From an uncultured Mycoplasmatota bacterium (GTDB lineage: Bacteria > Bacillota_I > Bacilli_A > RF39 > UBA660), in contig URWD01000029.1 of NCBI GenBank assembly GCA_900551525.1, positions 1 to 14,487 of the forward strand: a stretch of DNA of 14,487 nt. The letters are read 5' to 3'. Of the stretch, positions 1 to 8,017 are shown one piece after another. Position 1 is the first letter of the stretch; every line of letters starts with the position of its first letter. The translations under genes and the position numbers were made by a program. Under the pieces are notes generated by a model. It had not been told where the DNA came from and made no database searches. It worked only from the letters and a program-made list of their open reading frames with translations.

Positions 1-192
1 TCTTTTTTTCTTCGGGCATTTAGTTCAATCGGAATAAACTTTATTATTCTATCAATTTTAGTTTCTAAACATTCACCTAGAAGTTCGCATAACAAATCTG
101 TTTTTTTTCTTATCCTCTCCGACGAATATAGCCTTAAACATTTTATCATAATTAAATCCATAAAATACTTTTTCTTTTGTTTCATTTAACAT
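1..192 (-). pseudogene. PD-(D/E)XK nuclease family (Rpn-like) transposase, 5' part, frameshifted
   Basis: An ATG at 192-190 sits 8 nt behind a perfect AGGAGG (about 201-206) and opens MLNETKEKVFYGFNYDKMFK, then stops at TGA (73-75) after 39 codons. Just before the stop the coding strand has a run of eight A (101-108). Removing one A makes the frame continue as TDLLCELLGECLETKIDRII, then KFIPIELNARRKK, open to the window edge. This start and the FIPIELNxRRKK segment resemble the N-terminal part of Rpn-like PD-(D/E)XK nuclease 'transposase' proteins common in gut Firmicutes; the catalytic core would lie outside the window. Intact promoter and RBS suggest recent inactivation, phase variation, transcriptional slippage at the A8 run, or a sequencing error. 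The family call comes from remembered pattern, not a search. Confidence 0.6.
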
Positions 193-220
193 AAAATTTT
201 CCTCCTTTATATAAGACTCT

Positions 221-250
221 ATTCTAAGTTTAAAACATCGAGAAAGTCAA
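221..250 (-). promoter_or_regulatory. Promoter of the Rpn-like gene
   Basis: On the minus strand, -35 TTGACT (245-250) and -10 TAGAAT (221-226) are separated by 18 bp and lead into the AGGAGG-ATG start at 192. Just upstream of the -35 lies an inverted repeat GTCGA-CATGGA-TCGAC (260-275), which also gives two TCGACA direct repeats 10 bp apart. This could be an operator or part of an element end. Confidence 0.55.
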
Positions 251-284
251 GAAAAATCGGTCGACATGGATCGACAAATATTTT

Positions 285-305
285 AAAAACGCTGGCTTTG
301 CCTAG
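285..305 (-). terminator. Weak second terminator-like hairpin
   Basis: On the minus strand CTaGGC-AAA-GCCAG is followed by CG and five T. The stem is only five pairs with one bulged base. It lies between the main operon terminator (366-389) and the Rpn promoter and may act as a backup. Apart from this, the 260-275 repeat and the promoter, I see nothing in 193-365. Confidence 0.3.
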
Positions 306-365
306 ATTTTATGGGCATCTTTTTCTATCAAAAATTAATAAATTTTTGAAAATTTTATTAACAAC

Positions 366-389
366 AAAAAAAGTACTCAACCTGAGTAC
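366..389 (-). terminator. Intrinsic terminator of the polA-mutM-serpin operon
   Basis: On the minus strand a perfect 7-bp stem GTACTCA/TGAGTAC (373-379 with 383-389, 3-nt loop) is followed directly by seven T (366-372). It begins 1 nt after the stop of the 30-codon gene, which argues that the small gene is the last cistron. Confidence 0.8.
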
Positions 390-390
390 C

Positions 391-483
391 TTAAAATACT
401 AACATAACTGAAATATAAATTACTAGTAAAAGTACACTAATAACAGATATTCCCATTACATTTATTTTATTATCATCTTTCAT
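391..483 (-). CDS. Putative 30-residue single-span membrane peptide
   Basis: ATG to TAA, 30 codons. A short charged start (MKDDNK) is followed by one continuous hydrophobic stretch, about residues 9-30, with no charged residue up to the C-terminus (ending SVMLVF). It lies 63 nt downstream of the serpin stop and its stop codon abuts the operon terminator, so it is probably co-transcribed with the serpin. Stops TGA and TAA lie just upstream in frame, so the ATG is the only reasonable start. The RBS is weak (AAAGTGA), which is the main reason for doubt. No family is recognised. It could be a small membrane accessory of the serpin, a toxin-like peptide, or chance coding in a 3' UTR. Confidence 0.4.
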   Translation of the reverse strand: MKDDNKINVMGISVISVLLLVIYISVMLVF

Positions 484-546
484 ATCACATTCACTTTATC
501 AGTATATCAACTATTATATATAATTACAAGTAACAAAAGTTAAATT

Positions 547-2130
547 TTACATTTGGTTGTCATTAATAAAACAAGTTTTGCTTTCATCACAACTAATCGG
601 TTCATAAACTGTACCAGCAAACCAAACTTCTTTGTTATCTTTATCACGAATAATAAACATATATGGTTTATCAAAAGTAATATCTATTTCTTCAACTGGA
701 ACATCGTAATCATACTCAAATGAACAATTTACATCACCAGCACCACCAACCACTGTTGCAGCAGCAGCCTTAATCCCTTCATTAGAAAATTCGATATTAG
801 CTTTGTGCTTTGCTTCACTTATATATAAACTCTTATCACTACTTAAATTAATTAAATTAGCATGATTTGGAACAAAAACATTGGTAACACCTAAAGACTC
901 TAAATCTTTTTGAAGTTCAAGTTCATATTCAAACTTAAATATTGGCATAAGTCCTGTAATTCTTGTAATTTTTCCTTTTGTAAAATTATTTAATTCAATT
1001 GTTTTTAACTTGCTTATATAATTATTAAGTTTTTTTGCATCGAGAGTTTCAACAAATTTATCAAGTGAACCATTCTTTGGCATAAAACCAATATATTCAA
1101 GTGATAACCCATTATAACTTTTTAAATCTTTTTGAAAAACTTTTATATCATCATCTACATAAAAAGTATAATCTGTTGATGAACCTACATCCTTATACCC
1201 CTTATCAATTTCTTTAATATATCTATTTAGAAATACATTTGTATCTTCATAATCACTAGGATCACAATTACCTTCAGATTTCCATTTATCATAAGCACTA
1301 CCAACAGTTTTTCTAATATTTACTTCACCAATCTCACTTACAATATCATAATTATTAATTGATGATGCTATCTCTAAACCATTAACTAAAGTTTGATTAT
1401 TAAATTTAATATACTTATAATAATTTGAATCTAACCATGAAACACCAGCATAATAATCTTCATGAGGATAAGATACTGAAAAAGCATCATAATATGAAGA
1501 ATGTTCTTCATCATAAAGTGTTCCTTCTGGAACGGGCTGAATAACATATTTCCAATCCATATCAATTGCTAATGCATTAACTAGGAAGAAAAGATTATCG
1601 TTTGTATCATCAAGCATATTAGGTATTAGACCCAAAGTCTTATCATTTATCCACTTATTAATATTATCAGGGCTTTTAAAATTATCATATATTATTTCCG
1701 CATTATATTTTTCTTTAAGTAAATTTATATATTCATCTTTAATATTCTTTTTATAATCATTTCTAATAAACATACCATTTGCAAAAGATACATTACTACT
1801 ATTCGTATATTTTTTAGTATTATAATTTCCAATAATATTTTCTATTTGTTTTTTACTATCACCACTTGTACCATCCTTTAGCATACTTAGTGCATATTTA
1901 ATTGAAAGTGGACTATAAACTTTATTTTTACTATTATTTTCTTTTTGCAAAAAATATAAATCAAAATTACTTAAAGCATTATCACTTATTCTATACTCTG
2001 TATTACTATTTTTAACACTAGTATCAACTGTTGTAAAAATATTATTTTTAAATATTAAAAACAATGCACCTATTACAAGTAAACCTATTATAACCCCAAT
2101 AACAATTATTATTTTTTTATTCTTTTTCAT
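547..2130 (-). CDS. Membrane-anchored serpin (serine protease inhibitor)
   Basis: 527 residues. The basic N-terminus (MKKNKK) precedes a membrane segment at about 7-27 with no lipobox cysteine after it, so the body should be displayed outside the cell as a signal-anchor protein. Serpin landmarks: SPLSIKYALSMLKDGTSGDS (73-92), NALAIDMDW (185-193), SEAKHKANIEFSNEG (438-452) and FDKPYMFIIRD (486-496). The hinge of the reactive-centre loop is NEGIKAAAAT (450-459), the small-residue type of inhibitory serpins, although P14 is Ile and P13 Lys. The loop after the hinge (about 460-485) is long, acidic and contains Cys469, so P1 cannot be assigned by simple counting. Roughly residues 197-325 look like an insertion not seen in about 400-residue serpins. 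RBS AAAGGA; 12 nt behind mutM in the same operon. The role, guarding surface proteins or blocking host proteases, is inference. Confidence 0.88.
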   Translation of the reverse strand: MKKNKKIIIVIGVIIGLLVIGALFLIFKNNIFTTVDTSVKNSNTEYRISDNALSNFDLYFLQKENNSKNKVYSPLSIKYALSMLKDGTSGDSKKQIENIIGNYNTKKYTNSSNVSFANGMFIRNDYKKNIKDEYINLLKEKYNAEIIYDNFKSPDNINKWINDKTLGLIPNMLDDTNDNLFFLVNALAIDMDWKYVIQPVPEGTLYDEEHSSYYDAFSVSYPHEDYYAGVSWLDSNYYKYIKFNNQTLVNGLEIASSINNYDIVSEIGEVNIRKTVGSAYDKWKSEGNCDPSDYEDTNVFLNRYIKEIDKGYKDVGSSTDYTFYVDDDIKVFQKDLKSYNGLSLEYIGFMPKNGSLDKFVETLDAKKLNNYISKLKTIELNNFTKGKITRITGLMPIFKFEYELELQKDLESLGVTNVFVPNHANLINLSSDKSLYISEAKHKANIEFSNEGIKAAAATVVGGAGDVNCSFEYDYDVPVEEIDITFDKPYMFIIRDKDNKEVWFAGTVYEPISCDESKTCFINDNQM

Positions 2131-2142
2131 AAAAATCCTTTC

Positions 2143-2961
2143 TTATTTTTGACACTTTGGACAAAAGTATGTACTTCTACCACCAATTTTAATATTTTCT
2201 ATGAGTGTCCCACACACTTTACATTCTTCGCCTTCTCTTTTATGAACCATCAAATGTTGTTGAAATCTTCCCGTAACACCTAAAGATGAAGTATAACTTT
2301 TAATCGTAGTTCCTCCATCTTTAATCGCTGCATCAATTATTTTCTTACTAGCCTTAACTATTAAATCACACTCTTTTAAACTAATATCTTTACCAAGTTT
2401 ATTTGGATTAATCCTAGCATCAAACATAACTTCATTAGCATAAATATTACCAAGACCACTAATAATTGTTTGATCTAAAAGTAAACTTTTAATAGGTATA
2501 TTCTTTTTATGTATTTTATCATATAAATACTCTTTAGTAAGTTTATTACTATTAGCTTCAATACCTTGTTTTTTGATAGCTTCCACTTTATCAATATCAC
2601 TTTTTTTAACTAAATTCATTCTTCCAAATTTTCTTGTATCATGATATCTTAAATCTGTTCCATCATCAAAACTAATTATTATATGCTCATGTTTTATTAT
2701 TTCATCTGTACTTTTCTTAACAAAATACTTTCCTTCCATTCTTAAATGACTAAGTAAATAATAATCATTTAAATCAAACATAAGCCATTTACCAATTCTA
2801 TCAATATCAACAAATTCTCTACCTATCAAAATATTTTTAAAATCACTAATATTACTTTCAATAATTTTGGGATAAATTATATTTACATCTACTATTTTCT
2901 TATTTAAAATCATACTTTTTAAAGTATTTCTAACTGTTTCTACTTCTGCTATCTCTGGCAT
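2143..2961 (-). CDS. mutM: Formamidopyrimidine-DNA glycosylase (Fpg/MutM)
   Basis: 272 residues, normal length. This bifunctional glycosylase/AP lyase removes 8-oxoguanine and formamidopyrimidines. All key positions are visible: N-terminal catalytic Pro2 and Glu3 in MPEIAEVETV, Lys58 in GKWLMFDL, Met75 in HLRMEGK, Arg110 and Phe112 in DTRKFG, the helix-two-turn-helix motif GLGNIYANE (169-177), and a C-terminal zinc finger with Cys247, Cys250, Cys267 and Cys270. Arg262 sits in the zinc-finger hairpin. The usual MPELPEVETV start has Ala for Pro at position 5. The start lies 9 nt after the polA stop, and the polA TGA overlaps the GTGAGGT RBS, so translation is probably coupled. The polA-mutM pair is conserved in many Bacilli. 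Confidence 0.97.
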   Translation of the reverse strand: MPEIAEVETVRNTLKSMILNKKIVDVNIIYPKIIESNISDFKNILIGREFVDIDRIGKWLMFDLNDYYLLSHLRMEGKYFVKKSTDEIIKHEHIIISFDDGTDLRYHDTRKFGRMNLVKKSDIDKVEAIKKQGIEANSNKLTKEYLYDKIHKKNIPIKSLLLDQTIISGLGNIYANEVMFDARINPNKLGKDISLKECDLIVKASKKIIDAAIKDGGTTIKSYTSSLGVTGRFQQHLMVHKREGEECKVCGTLIENIKIGGRSTYFCPKCQK

Positions 2962-2970
2962 ACTATTACC

Positions 2971-5526
2971 TCACTTTGCCTCATACCAATTATTACCTAT
3001 ATCTATTTCTACTTTTAAAGGTACATTTAGCTTATAAACATTTTCCATTTCTTCTTTAACAATATTTTTTATTTTTTCAAGTTCTTCATTTTTACAATCT
3101 ATTATTATTTCATCATGTACTTGAAGAAGTATTTTACTAGTTATGCCTTCATTTTTAAATCTATTATAAACCCTAATCATGGCTAGCTTCATAATATCAG
3201 CACTAGTACCTTGAATCGGTGTATTCATTGCCATTCTCTCACCCATTTGCTTAATCAAATAATTAGGATTATTAATTTCCTCAATAACTCTTCTTCTACC
3301 AAATAGTGTTGTAACTCCACCAGTCTTTCTAGCTTCTTCTATTCTCTTATCTGTATATTCTTTTACTTCTGGATAAAGTACATGAAATTTATCTATATAT
3401 TCTTCTGCATCTTTTCTTGAAATATGTAAGTTTTCCCCTAAACCAAATCCACTTATACCATAAATTATACCAAATATTACAGCTTTAGCACATCTTCTCA
3501 TTTGTTTTGTTACAGCTTCTTCAGGTACTGCAAATACTTCACTTGCAACATGTGTATGAATATCTTCATTATTATTAAAAGCTTCGATTAAACTTGGACA
3601 TTTAGATAAAGATGCCATAACTCTTAATTCAACTTGACTATAATCACTACTTAAGAAACAATCATTCTCAGGAACAAAAGCTTTTCTTATCTTTCTTCCT
3701 AGTTCTTCCCTTACAGGTATATTTTGTAAATTTGGATCAGTTGATGAAAGTCTTCCTGTTCTTGTTAAAGTTTGCTTATAAATTGTATGTATTTTACCAT
3801 CATCTAAAATATAGTTTGCTAATCCTTCAATATATGTACTTTTAAGTTTAGCTAAATTTCTATATTCAAGTATTTTTTCTACGATTGGATGTTTATCAAC
3901 TAACTTTTCTAAAACTTTAACATCAGTTTTATAACCTGTTTTATTTTTCTTACCCTTAGCTATTTCTAATTTTTCAAAAAGAATTTCTCCGAGTTGTTTT
4001 GGACTACCAATATTAAATTCTTCTCCTGCTAGTTCATATATTTCTCTAGTTAGAAGTTCAAGTTTTACTTCAAGTTCTAAAGACATATCTTTAAGTATTT
4101 CATCTTTACAAATTATACCAGTAGTTTCCATATCTGCTAGAACTTTAACTAAAGGCATTTCTATATTTTCATATAAATCCATACATTTATTTTCTTCTAA
4201 CTTTTTCTTATATTCATCATTATTATCATAAATAAATCTACTTCTTTTTATTACTTCCATTTCTATACTACTAAATTTATCCTTTTTCATATTTTCATAA
4301 TATAAAAAATCTTCATTTGTTTGATTTGCTAAATATGCTAAATCATCTTTAATATTTAAATTTAAAAGATATGCTTCGATCATTAAATCATCTACAAAAT
4401 TTATATCTATTTTAGAACAACATAACACTTTTTTAGCATCATAAGTTATTACATCTAAAGACTTAATTTCATCAAAAACACTTATTACATTTTTACCATC
4501 AACATAATAATTATTTAAACTATCACTTATACCCATTCCCAGTATATGCCCAATATGATAGTTTTCATTATCAAGCATTACTTCAATTGCTATTCTTTTA
4601 TCTAATTTAATATCTTTTATACTACTTATAGTTTTAAATTCAAAGTTTTTTTCTTCTTTTTTTACTTCCATATTTTTTAAAAATGAAAAGAATTCTAAAT
4701 CTTTAAAAAGTTCAACTAATTCATTAGTTACTTTTTGTTCATATTTTAAATCTTCCAGAACTATATTTAAAGGCACTTCTCTATATATAGTTGCTATCTT
4801 TTTACTTATAAAAGCCATTTCTTTATCATTTTCTAACTTCTCTTTAGTTTTACCAATTATTTTATCTATATTATCATATAAATTTTCTAAAGATTTATAC
4901 TCTTGCAATAATTTTAAAGCTGTTTTTTCTCCGATACCTTTTACACCAGGTATGTTATCAGATGAGTCCCCCATTAAAGCTTTTAAATCAATCATTCTAA
5001 TTGGTTCAATACCATAATCTTGTACAAAAGTTTCATGATTATATCTAATAAAGCCACTCTGTTTTAAAAGTTTAACTTCCGTTTCATCACTAATTAACTG
5101 AAGTAAATCTTTATCACTTGATACTATAACTGATGCAAAATCTTTATCTTCTTCAGTCATTCTAACAATAGTACCTACGATATCATCAGCTTCATATGGA
5201 GCAAGTTCAAAATGTTTAATTCCCATTTTATCAAGTATATCTCTTGCAATTGGCATCTGTATTTTTAATTCTTCTGGAGTATCTATTCTTCCTTCTTTAT
5301 AAAAATCATATTCTTCTTTTCTAAAGTTTTTACCTATATCAAAAGCAACAGCCATATAACTAGGTTTTTCTTCTGCAATAATTTTATTCATCATTGAAAC
5401 AAAGCCAAATAAAGCATTAGTAGGCACCCCTTTAGAGTTCTTCATCATATTGCCAGTATAAGCAGTTGCATAATAACTTCTAAACATTAAGTTATTTCCA
5501 TCTATTAAAATAAGTTTTTTTACCAT
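2971..5526 (-). CDS. polA: DNA polymerase I
   Basis: 851 residues from the preferred ATG. Domains: 5'-3' exonuclease (about 1-290; LIDGNNLMFRSYY, EADDIVGT, SSDKDLLQLI, GDSSDNIPGVKGIGEKTA), a 3'-5' exonuclease-like domain (about 300-455) and the polymerase domain (about 456-851). The polymerase has motif A DYSQVELR (628-635), motif B RRCAKAVIFGIIYG and motif C QVHDE (802-806). The proofreading domain lacks the D-x-E motif (the strand reads IAIEVMLDN), as in Bacillus Pol I, so proofreading is probably absent. Motif B has Ile where E. coli has Asn (RRSAKAINFG), while the dNTP-selecting Phe is kept. A GTG three codons upstream (5533-5535) could be used, but the RBS GGTGAT fits the ATG at 5526. 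First gene of the polA-mutM-serpin operon, for repair and Okazaki fragment processing. Confidence 0.97.
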   Translation of the reverse strand: MVKKLILIDGNNLMFRSYYATAYTGNMMKNSKGVPTNALFGFVSMMNKIIAEEKPSYMAVAFDIGKNFRKEEYDFYKEGRIDTPEELKIQMPIARDILDKMGIKHFELAPYEADDIVGTIVRMTEEDKDFASVIVSSDKDLLQLISDETEVKLLKQSGFIRYNHETFVQDYGIEPIRMIDLKALMGDSSDNIPGVKGIGEKTALKLLQEYKSLENLYDNIDKIIGKTKEKLENDKEMAFISKKIATIYREVPLNIVLEDLKYEQKVTNELVELFKDLEFFSFLKNMEVKKEEKNFEFKTISSIKDIKLDKRIAIEVMLDNENYHIGHILGMGISDSLNNYYVDGKNVISVFDEIKSLDVITYDAKKVLCCSKIDINFVDDLMIEAYLLNLNIKDDLAYLANQTNEDFLYYENMKKDKFSSIEMEVIKRSRFIYDNNDEYKKKLEENKCMDLYENIEMPLVKVLADMETTGIICKDEILKDMSLELEVKLELLTREIYELAGEEFNIGSPKQLGEILFEKLEIAKGKKNKTGYKTDVKVLEKLVDKHPIVEKILEYRNLAKLKSTYIEGLANYILDDGKIHTIYKQTLTRTGRLSSTDPNLQNIPVREELGRKIRKAFVPENDCFLSSDYSQVELRVMASLSKCPSLIEAFNNNEDIHTHVASEVFAVPEEAVTKQMRRCAKAVIFGIIYGISGFGLGENLHISRKDAEEYIDKFHVLYPEVKEYTDKRIEEARKTGGVTTLFGRRRVIEEINNPNYLIKQMGERMAMNTPIQGTSADIMKLAMIRVYNRFKNEGITSKILLQVHDEIIIDCKNEELEKIKNIVKEEMENVYKLNVPLKVEIDIGNNWYEAK

Positions 5527-5545
5527 CCTTATCACCCTTGTATAT

Positions 5546-5551
5546 ATGATA
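5546..5551 (-). promoter_or_regulatory. Candidate extended -10 promoter for polA
   Basis: The minus strand reads TG-G-TATCAT (TATCAT at 5546-5551), an extended -10, with no good -35 at 17 bp. It lies between the rhomboid terminator and polA. Transcription would start near 5539 and include the GGTGAT RBS. Confidence 0.35.
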
Positions 5552-5582
5552 CCATTTTAATCAAGAAAAAGCTATAATTTTC

Positions 5583-5614
5583 CAAAAAATAAAACGGAAA
5601 ATCAACTTCCGTTT
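5583..5614 (-). terminator. Intrinsic terminator after the rhomboid gene
   Basis: On the minus strand an 8-bp stem AAACGGAA/TTCCGTTT (5592-5599 with 5607-5614, 7-nt loop) starts immediately after the rhomboid TAG and is followed by a TTATTTTTT tract. It separates the rhomboid gene from the polA operon. Confidence 0.75.
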
Positions 5615-6775
5615 CTATTTTACAAAAAATACTATATAACTTAAGAATGCTAAATATAAAGTTAACACAATCCATCCATTAATCATGTCTTTCTTATGAG
5701 ATTTATTTTTAATTCCTATAGCCATTGTGGCAAGATAACCACCTACCAAACCACCAATATGAGCACCATTATCAATACCAGAAATCATAAAACCAATTAG
5801 TAAGTTAAAGACAATAACAGGTATAATTTGAGTTTTTATAGCATCATTTAAGTAAAGTCTATAGTGATAACCAAAATAAAGTAAAGCTCCCATAAGACCA
5901 AATATTGCTCCACTAGCACCCGCAGATACAATATTACTTTCTGTAAAAACTAAAGACATCAAACTAGCACTTATGCTACTTACTAAATATATAAATATAA
6001 ATTTCCATTTACCAATTAATGCTTCAACGCTTGGTCCAATAACTCTTAAAGAATACATATTGACAAATAAATGTATTAAACCAACATGTAAGAATGCTGA
6101 GGTAAGTAATCTCCACACTTCACCACTTTTAACAAGTATTATATTATTAGCACCAAATTTAGCTAAAATATTAGCATCAAAGTTTATGAAATTACCACCA
6201 TAAATAGCTATAACAAAATACATTACTAAACATATTAAACTAATAACATTCGTAAAAACTATTTTTTTCGGAGCAAATACATCATTAAACTTCTTATTTT
6301 CTTCTTCAGTTTTCTCATTTATATCATTAGTTACATTAATTATTAAATCTAGTCCATCATTAGTTTCTAAAAGTTCATCTTTAATTCTTGGAAAAGCTTT
6401 GTTTATATCAGGATTTTTTCTAACATCATTAAGACTTTCTACCCCGATAGTTTCTATATTTTTAACATCACATTTATCAACTTTTTTACTAATATCCAAA
6501 CAAATATTTAAAGCATTTACTTTAAAAGACAACGTTTTTTTCTTTATTTGTTTCATAACATGTTTCATTTTAAATATATCAAATTTATATTGTTCTTCAT
6601 TTATAACACTATTACAAGTTATTCTTATTATTCTATATGGTCCATCCAAATTTTCTAGCCAAATTTCATCTTTAACTCCTTGAACATGTATCGGAGCATA
6701 ATTTTCTTTAGTTACAAAATAATGAACTAAACTCATCATAATCTGGTCACTTTTTCGTATTGTTAAATTAGGCAT
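5615..6775 (-). CDS. Rhomboid family intramembrane serine protease (YqgP/GluP type)
   Basis: 386 residues from the chosen start. A soluble N-terminal domain of about 170 residues (DQIMMSLVHYFVTKENY..., EIWLENLDGPYRIIRIT) precedes a six- to seven-span membrane core. Rhomboid signatures are HVGLIHLFVNMYSL (His and Asn of the oxyanion site), GASGAIFG with catalytic Ser288, and GAHIGG with catalytic His339, followed by a last membrane span. The layout matches Bacillus YqgP, a membrane protein quality-control rhomboid. An ATG at 6796 would give 393 residues, but it has no RBS and sits at or upstream of the predicted transcription start. The ATG at 6775 has GAGGGAG 9 nt upstream. The gene stands alone between its own promoter and terminator and is divergent from the gene at 6841. 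Confidence 0.93.
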   Translation of the reverse strand: MPNLTIRKSDQIMMSLVHYFVTKENYAPIHVQGVKDEIWLENLDGPYRIIRITCNSVINEEQYKFDIFKMKHVMKQIKKKTLSFKVNALNICLDISKKVDKCDVKNIETIGVESLNDVRKNPDINKAFPRIKDELLETNDGLDLIINVTNDINEKTEEENKKFNDVFAPKKIVFTNVISLICLVMYFVIAIYGGNFINFDANILAKFGANNIILVKSGEVWRLLTSAFLHVGLIHLFVNMYSLRVIGPSVEALIGKWKFIFIYLVSSISASLMSLVFTESNIVSAGASGAIFGLMGALLYFGYHYRLYLNDAIKTQIIPVIVFNLLIGFMISGIDNGAHIGGLVGGYLATMAIGIKNKSHKKDMINGWIVLTLYLAFLSYIVFFVK

Positions 6776-6799
6776 TAAATCCATCTCCCTCGTCATAAT

Positions 6800-6828
6800 A
6801 TTTTACAATAAATCATATATTTAGTAAA
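6800..6828 (-). promoter_or_regulatory. Promoter of the rhomboid gene
   Basis: Minus strand -35 TTTACT (6823-6828) and -10 TAAAAT (6800-6805) with 17-bp spacing. The predicted start near 6793 lies downstream of most of the alternative ATG at 6796, which supports the start at 6775. Confidence 0.6.
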
Positions 6829-6840
6829 GAGGTGATAACT

Positions 6841-7158
6841 TTGTTTATCTTTCTTTACATAGTAAGCTTAATACTTATAGTTTGTGTTCTTCTTAAAATA
6901 AATAATTTTCATTTATTCGATGATGCCTTAATTTTTTCCAGTTTAACTAATTATTTACTTGTATTTGCACAAAGTTTATTCACGTTTTATTTTGAAAATT
7001 ATTTATTTTCATTTGTTAGTTCTATTTTACTTATAATTTTTACTATTTTACTTTTATATGATTTTAAAAGAATATTAGGTTATTTACCGATTGCATCTAT
7101 TTTATATTTATTTATGAATATTTATCTTTTAATTACTACTTTTCTAAATCTTTTATAA
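6841..7158 (+). CDS. Small integral membrane protein of unknown function
   Basis: 105 residues starting at TTG (6841-6843). The sequence AGAGGTGATAACT directly upstream is the same type of RBS (GGTGAT plus 3-4 nt) seen before polA and vanY, which supports a real gene and this start. A GTG at 6832 in frame would place the start inside that RBS. The protein is almost wholly hydrophobic, with about four predicted membrane segments (about residues 1-18, 36-52, 53-72, 80-104), few charges and one FDD motif near residue 25. No family is recognised. It is divergent from the rhomboid, and its 3' end overlaps the convergent rluD gene tail to tail by 23 bp. Codon use is AT-rich like its neighbours. Confidence 0.6.
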   Translation: MFIFLYIVSLILIVCVLLKINNFHLFDDALIFSSLTNYLLVFAQSLFTFYFENYLFSFVSSILLIIFTILLLYDFKRILGYLPIASILYLFMNIYLLITTFLNLL

Positions 7159-8017
7159 AGTTTTCGAACTCTTCTGGCAATTTTGCTTCAAACTCTAGTA
7201 TTTCACCAGTTATTGGATGCTTAAATTTCAAATAAGCAGAATGAAGGAATTGACCAAATTCTGTACATTTTTTACCCGAATAAACTGGATCATTATGAAC
7301 TGGATAACCTATATAAGATAAATGTACTCTGATTTGATGTGTTCTTCCTGTTTCAAGTACTAATTTTACTAAAGTATAATCTTTATATTTTTTTAAAACT
7401 TCAATATTGGTAATAGCTTTTTTACCATCACTTCTTACTTCCATTTTATCAAAGAACTCTTTGCTTCTGCCAATCGGAGCATCAACTATAGCTTTTTCTT
7501 GAGGAAAAACACCATCTAAAAGAGCAATATATTCTCTATGTATTCTTTTATTTTTAAAATCTTCTGCCAATATTTCATGTGCTTTATCATCTTTAGCAAC
7601 TAACATAAGACCACTCGTATCTTTATCAAGTCTATGAACTATGCCAGGTCTAAAATCTTCACCTTTACTTAAAGTTTTATTATAGTAAAGAAGACCATTA
7701 ACCAAAGTATTATTAAAGTTTCCTGCTCCAGGGTGCACCACTAAACCACTTGGTTTATTGATAACCATTAAATATTCATCTTCATAAACTATATCTATAT
7801 CCATTTTAGTGGCTTCTAAATTCATTTCTTTAACAAAACCATCTTTTATTAAAATACTATCATTTTCCTTCACTTTATATGATGGTTTAATAACTTTATT
7901 ATTTACTAGTATGTAACTTTCTTCGATCATCTTAGTAATTGTTTCTCTACTATAATCTGTTACACTAGCTAAATATTTATCAATTCTTACATCACTTTCA
8001 TTTGCTTTTATTTCCAT
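7136..8017 (-). CDS. rluD: RluA/RluD-family pseudouridine synthase (YlyB type)
   Basis: 293 residues from ATG 8017. The N-terminal S4 RNA-binding domain (about 10-65; VRIDKYLASVTDYSRETITK) is followed by the RluA catalytic domain, with HRLDKDTSGLML (128-139, catalytic Asp131), LVVHPGAGN (92-100) and ETGRTHQIRVHL. The family isomerises uridines in 23S rRNA helix 69 or related sites; the exact target cannot be read from sequence. A longer start at 8044 is in frame, but AGGGGAG lies at the right distance before 8017 and family members begin near this residue. The start overlaps the end of lspA by 20 nt, so coupling is likely. In Bacillus the same neighbour pair is lspA-ylyB. Confidence 0.93.
   Translation of the reverse strand: MEIKANESDVRIDKYLASVTDYSRETITKMIEESYILVNNKVIKPSYKVKENDSILIKDGFVKEMNLEATKMDIDIVYEDEYLMVINKPSGLVVHPGAGNFNNTLVNGLLYYNKTLSKGEDFRPGIVHRLDKDTSGLMLVAKDDKAHEILAEDFKNKRIHREYIALLDGVFPQEKAIVDAPIGRSKEFFDKMEVRSDGKKAITNIEVLKKYKDYTLVKLVLETGRTHQIRVHLSYIGYPVHNDPVYSGKKCTEFGQFLHSAYLKFKHPITGEILEFEAKLPEEFENFIKDLEK

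Noticed and set aside
2971..2973. Mycoplasma-type code with TGA as tryptophan
   Set aside because: polA ends at TGA exactly at the expected C-terminus and mutM begins 9 nt later with its own RBS; Trp is encoded by TGG throughout.
5527..5535. GTG start three codons upstream for polA
   Set aside because: It would place the start inside the GGTGAT RBS that fits the ATG at 5526.
5973..6683. Two plus-strand frames inside the rhomboid gene, and one inside the Nudix gene (9508-9720)
   Set aside because: They are antisense shadows of well-supported genes without RBS.
6776..6796. Upstream ATG for the rhomboid
   Set aside because: No RBS, and it lies at or before the predicted transcription start; GAGGGAG is placed for the ATG at 6775.
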